Assembly (NCBI RefSeq): GCF_010015445.1
Contig: NC_053112.1
Coordinates: forward strand, 32,085,583 to 32,149,582
Reading direction: 5' to 3'
DNA: 64,000 nt
DNA from: Perca fluviatilis
Taxonomy: Eukaryota; Chordata; Actinopteri; Perciformes; Percidae
Each line of letters begins with the position of its first letter. Within the stretch, counting starts at the first letter, position 1. The notes under the pieces are model-generated. The model made no database searches, was not told where the DNA came from, and saw only the letters and a list, made by a program, of their open reading frames with translations. This document shows positions 60,477-64,000 of this stretch, piece by piece. The position numbers and the translations under genes are program-made.

Positions 60477-63153
60477 ATTAAGGAAAAGATCACAGTTAGG
60501 GATTTTAAAAAAGACACCATTAATTGTTGGACTGTAAAAGACGCACAAACTCTGTCCTACTGCATGAAGATGGGATTCGCTTTACGCAGAGGTGATAAGA
60601 TTAAACTTTCATGAAGCAATTTTATGGCTGCAAATTGTGACATAAGGTGTGTTGTTTGATTATTTGGATTATTATGTGTTGTTAGATTATTGCACGTTCT
60701 ACGCCTTTTCAATTGTGTTTTGTTATTATCAAATGAATTGTTATTTTATCACAAAAGAGGCCTTATTGGCAATATGCCATCATAATCTGCCTCAAACATT
60801 TCAGGTCTTATTTTAGGAAAAGTGGCTCTCAGAAAATGTCACAGACAAACAAGCAGGTCTGTATAAACCTATAATAAGTAATTAGAATATCCTGAGAGCT
60901 GTTGATGCTTTTATTTAGCCCCGCGCAGAGATCAAATAGAAAACGTCTCACAGTTTGTATACCAGCCGAGCTGCAATTCAAGTGCAGTTTTTTGAAACCT
61001 CTTTCATTATCTCAAGTGGTGAGCCACTTGTTCCCTCTGAGAGCTACAGTACAGTGTGTGACATTTAGTAAATCCTGAAGGCTTCTACCTTTAGCTGAAT
61101 GCATTTAAACAACACATTAAAGCCACAATGTTCCTTGCGGAACCTGTCACATTTCCCAGGTAAAGCAGATGAATAAATAAAGCACCGCTCTTAGTGGCTA
61201 ACCCCCCCCCACCCCCATTCTTTGTGCGATTTGCTGTTGCCTTGAGTTAGATCCTGATCTCTTTGTAGACCCTCTCCCAACAAGCATTGACCTTCTGCTC
61301 CGACATGTAAAGAGCTCCACCAGATCAGAAAAGGGAGGGGGAAGTTGTGAATAAAGGCATCACCACTGCGAGCAGCCAAGAGACTTCATCCACTTCACTC
61401 TACACTTCTCTCCCTCTCCTCTCAGTGTAGCTTTAGCTCTGTGTTCAGTCTAGGAGCGGAGATACCTTGTTGGCGGCACAAAGGAGCGGCTCTGTAATAA
61501 AAACAGCTGTCTCTGGTGGTCTCGGTGTAATTGGGATTGTTAACGTGGAGAGCTCCTGAGGGAGGCTGAGAAGAGTATGTCTTTGTGTAAAGCACACAGA
61601 CACCTCTGCAGCACGCCTTGATTCGGATGTAAGCAAGAGAGCGAGGAGGAAAAAAAGCAAACAAGTCACCTGAGTTATATCAAGCCCTGCTGCATGTGCT
61701 CTCTCCATTTTACTTGGGCTTTTCTTTTATTTTTAGACAGTGCCGATTTATATGTAGTAAAGCGCCTTGAAGTGAGAGAAGTCTTTTCTTGCACAATTCT
61801 ACTGAGGGTTTATGTTTATAAAGGCAAGGAATGACTGCACCTTCCAGCGTTGAGACAAGTCTGTATGTGTGATAGCAACATTCCCTCCAATTACTGGATC
61901 AGTGTGATGGCACAAATTGAGGCCAAGATATTTTAAACTGAAAGGGCATTTAGCTGATGGCACAGAAACATTTTAAAAAAGTGACAACAAAAGCAGCCCG
62001 ATCTTAAGAGTGTGGGATGTTTCTCATTTAGGGGTCCTTTTTATAGGCTTTATTAAAATATTTGTTACATAGTCAAATAATTCTGAAATCCTGTTATGAT
62101 CCCTGTGGTCGCTTTTCTCAATTCAATCTTGTCATAAATTATATTCATGTATCTGTTTTTGCTAATAAATCATTTAAGATAAACGTTTAAAATAAGCATA
62201 GAAGGCGCTATCACAGCCCATATAAGCCAAACAAAATACAAACAAAATTCAAAAAACCTACATTGTATGTTATTTCAAACCATATCAGCCAAATGTATGT
62301 GGTTATCCTGAAATATCTAATTGTGTTTGCCATGGCAGACCCTTCAAAAGTGATTCCGTTAACCAGTCTGACAAACTGCCCTCCCTCGAAAGTGAGAAAG
62401 CTGTTGGCACAGAAAGTAAAAGCCTTAGGTACGTGAACACACTCAGGAAAGTGTTGAAAATGTACTTCAAAGCCAATTGCTTGGGAGCAGCTCAAGCTGA
62501 TTTATTTGACTTAAGATATACTTTTTTTTGTGTTTCATTGTGGATGAAAATTTCATACACCAATTTAGAGGTGGTGAAATATAAATGATTTCTTTAAAGT
62601 TTCATCATAAATCAGTCTGTCGGTATATGTGAGCAGACACTGATTGCTCCTTGATGTCTCCGGAGCCTGATCTCTGTCTGGAGGTGGCTCCAGCAGCGCC
62701 TGTTGTCCCGCTGGGGAGCCAACATATTTCTGCAGCTGGATGGCTCTCTTGCAATGTAAAAAAACTAACTGCTATGCAGCAATACCAACAGTGTTTCTGT
62801 CGCAGCCGTGGGATGTCTGCGTGAATCGAAAAGAAAAACGGGAACTGACATCCCGACGCGTATTCAAGAGAACGCGTCGATAGCGCCACGTTAACGCTGT
62901 GACATCGGTAGCCCGGATTAAAACGCTTACACACTTGTATTGAAACGCTGCACAGGCTGTGCCCACATACCGGGGCGGCGATGTGTAGCTTATATTTAGG
63001 ATAACACCATACTTCTTCATATCTCCAAAGAAACGGGAGGATTTGATGTGGAATCCTTAACATTAGCGATTTATACTATTACAACATTTTAGGTGGTTAA
63101 GGGGTCAACACATAGATCACCGTCATTGATCACTGCTTCATAACTGCTACAAG
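60477..63153. other. Anonymous noncoding DNA
   Basis: 62605-63063 holds a 152-codon minus frame in a CpG-richer stretch, but its translation shows no domain. A short hairpin CGACGCGT/ACGCGTCG lies at 62854-62879. No gene called. Confidence 0.4.

Positions 63154-64000
<847 letters not shown>

Noticed and set aside
62605..63063. 152-aa minus-strand frame in CpG-richer DNA
   Set aside because: No recognisable domain and poor protein-like composition.

Overview
The window looks like intergenic or intronic DNA from a ray-finned fish, most likely a percomorph teleost. The grounds are very many long (CA)n/(GT)n arrays, an AT-leaning composition, two recognisable eukaryotic nuclear tRNA-Glu(UUC) genes, and many short interspersed elements whose sequence I recognise from teleost genomes. 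There are no bacterial-style operons, CRISPR arrays or ribosome binding sites. No multi-exon protein-coding gene could be recognised. Almost all longer open frames are translations of microsatellites, transposable-element (TE) DNA or chance frames. Family recognition comes from memory of fish repeats. Inverted ends and target-site duplications (TSDs) quoted below are read from the sequence.

Layout. 1-9.3 kb: mostly anonymous DNA, with a (CA)n array at the left edge, one truncated miniature element (2403-2773) and one degenerate one (about 5110-5312). 9.3-10.1 kb: a microsatellite cluster (CA, ATCT, CT/CA). 10.5-17.2 kb: a remnant of an element that appears to have carried a RecQ-like helicase, an ATATCGAT-type fragment, a non-LTR retrotransposon 3' end with a TTGAATTGAAAA tail, an (AT)n run, and a ~1 kb long inverted repeat. 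20.0-20.9 kb: two miniature elements almost back to back (TAA and TA duplications). 22.9-23.9 kb: a fish repeat and a possible solo LTR. 24-30 kb: anonymous or possibly conserved noncoding DNA with a CTCF-like motif, an exon-like block and a 60-bp tandem duplication. 30.3-31.3 kb: a TTAA-flanked element carrying a nested hAT-like insertion.

35.2-38.9 kb is the most structured part: a head-to-tail array of three tRNA-Glu units. The first tRNA is broken and the other two have full cloverleaf sequence. Units 1 and 2 were each split by a different TTAA-flanked element (1.69 kb and 0.74 kb). 39.3 kb holds a small exon-like frame on the minus strand behind a strong splice acceptor, below the length of usual ORF calls. 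40-64 kb: long anonymous stretches, a deletion derivative of an IS630/Tc1-like element (47.3-48.2 kb), a 439-bp element with a 9-bp target duplication (48.66-49.09 kb), an L2-like reverse transcriptase fossil (54.6-54.8 kb), a LINE tail (56.3 kb), a miniature element carrying a consensus CTCF motif (60.4 kb) and a (GT)n(GA)n block (63.2 kb).

Nothing here supports a new enzymatic or defence system. The best second looks are the interrupted tRNA-Glu array, the nested TTAA elements, the element-borne CTCF motif and the few exon-like blocks.
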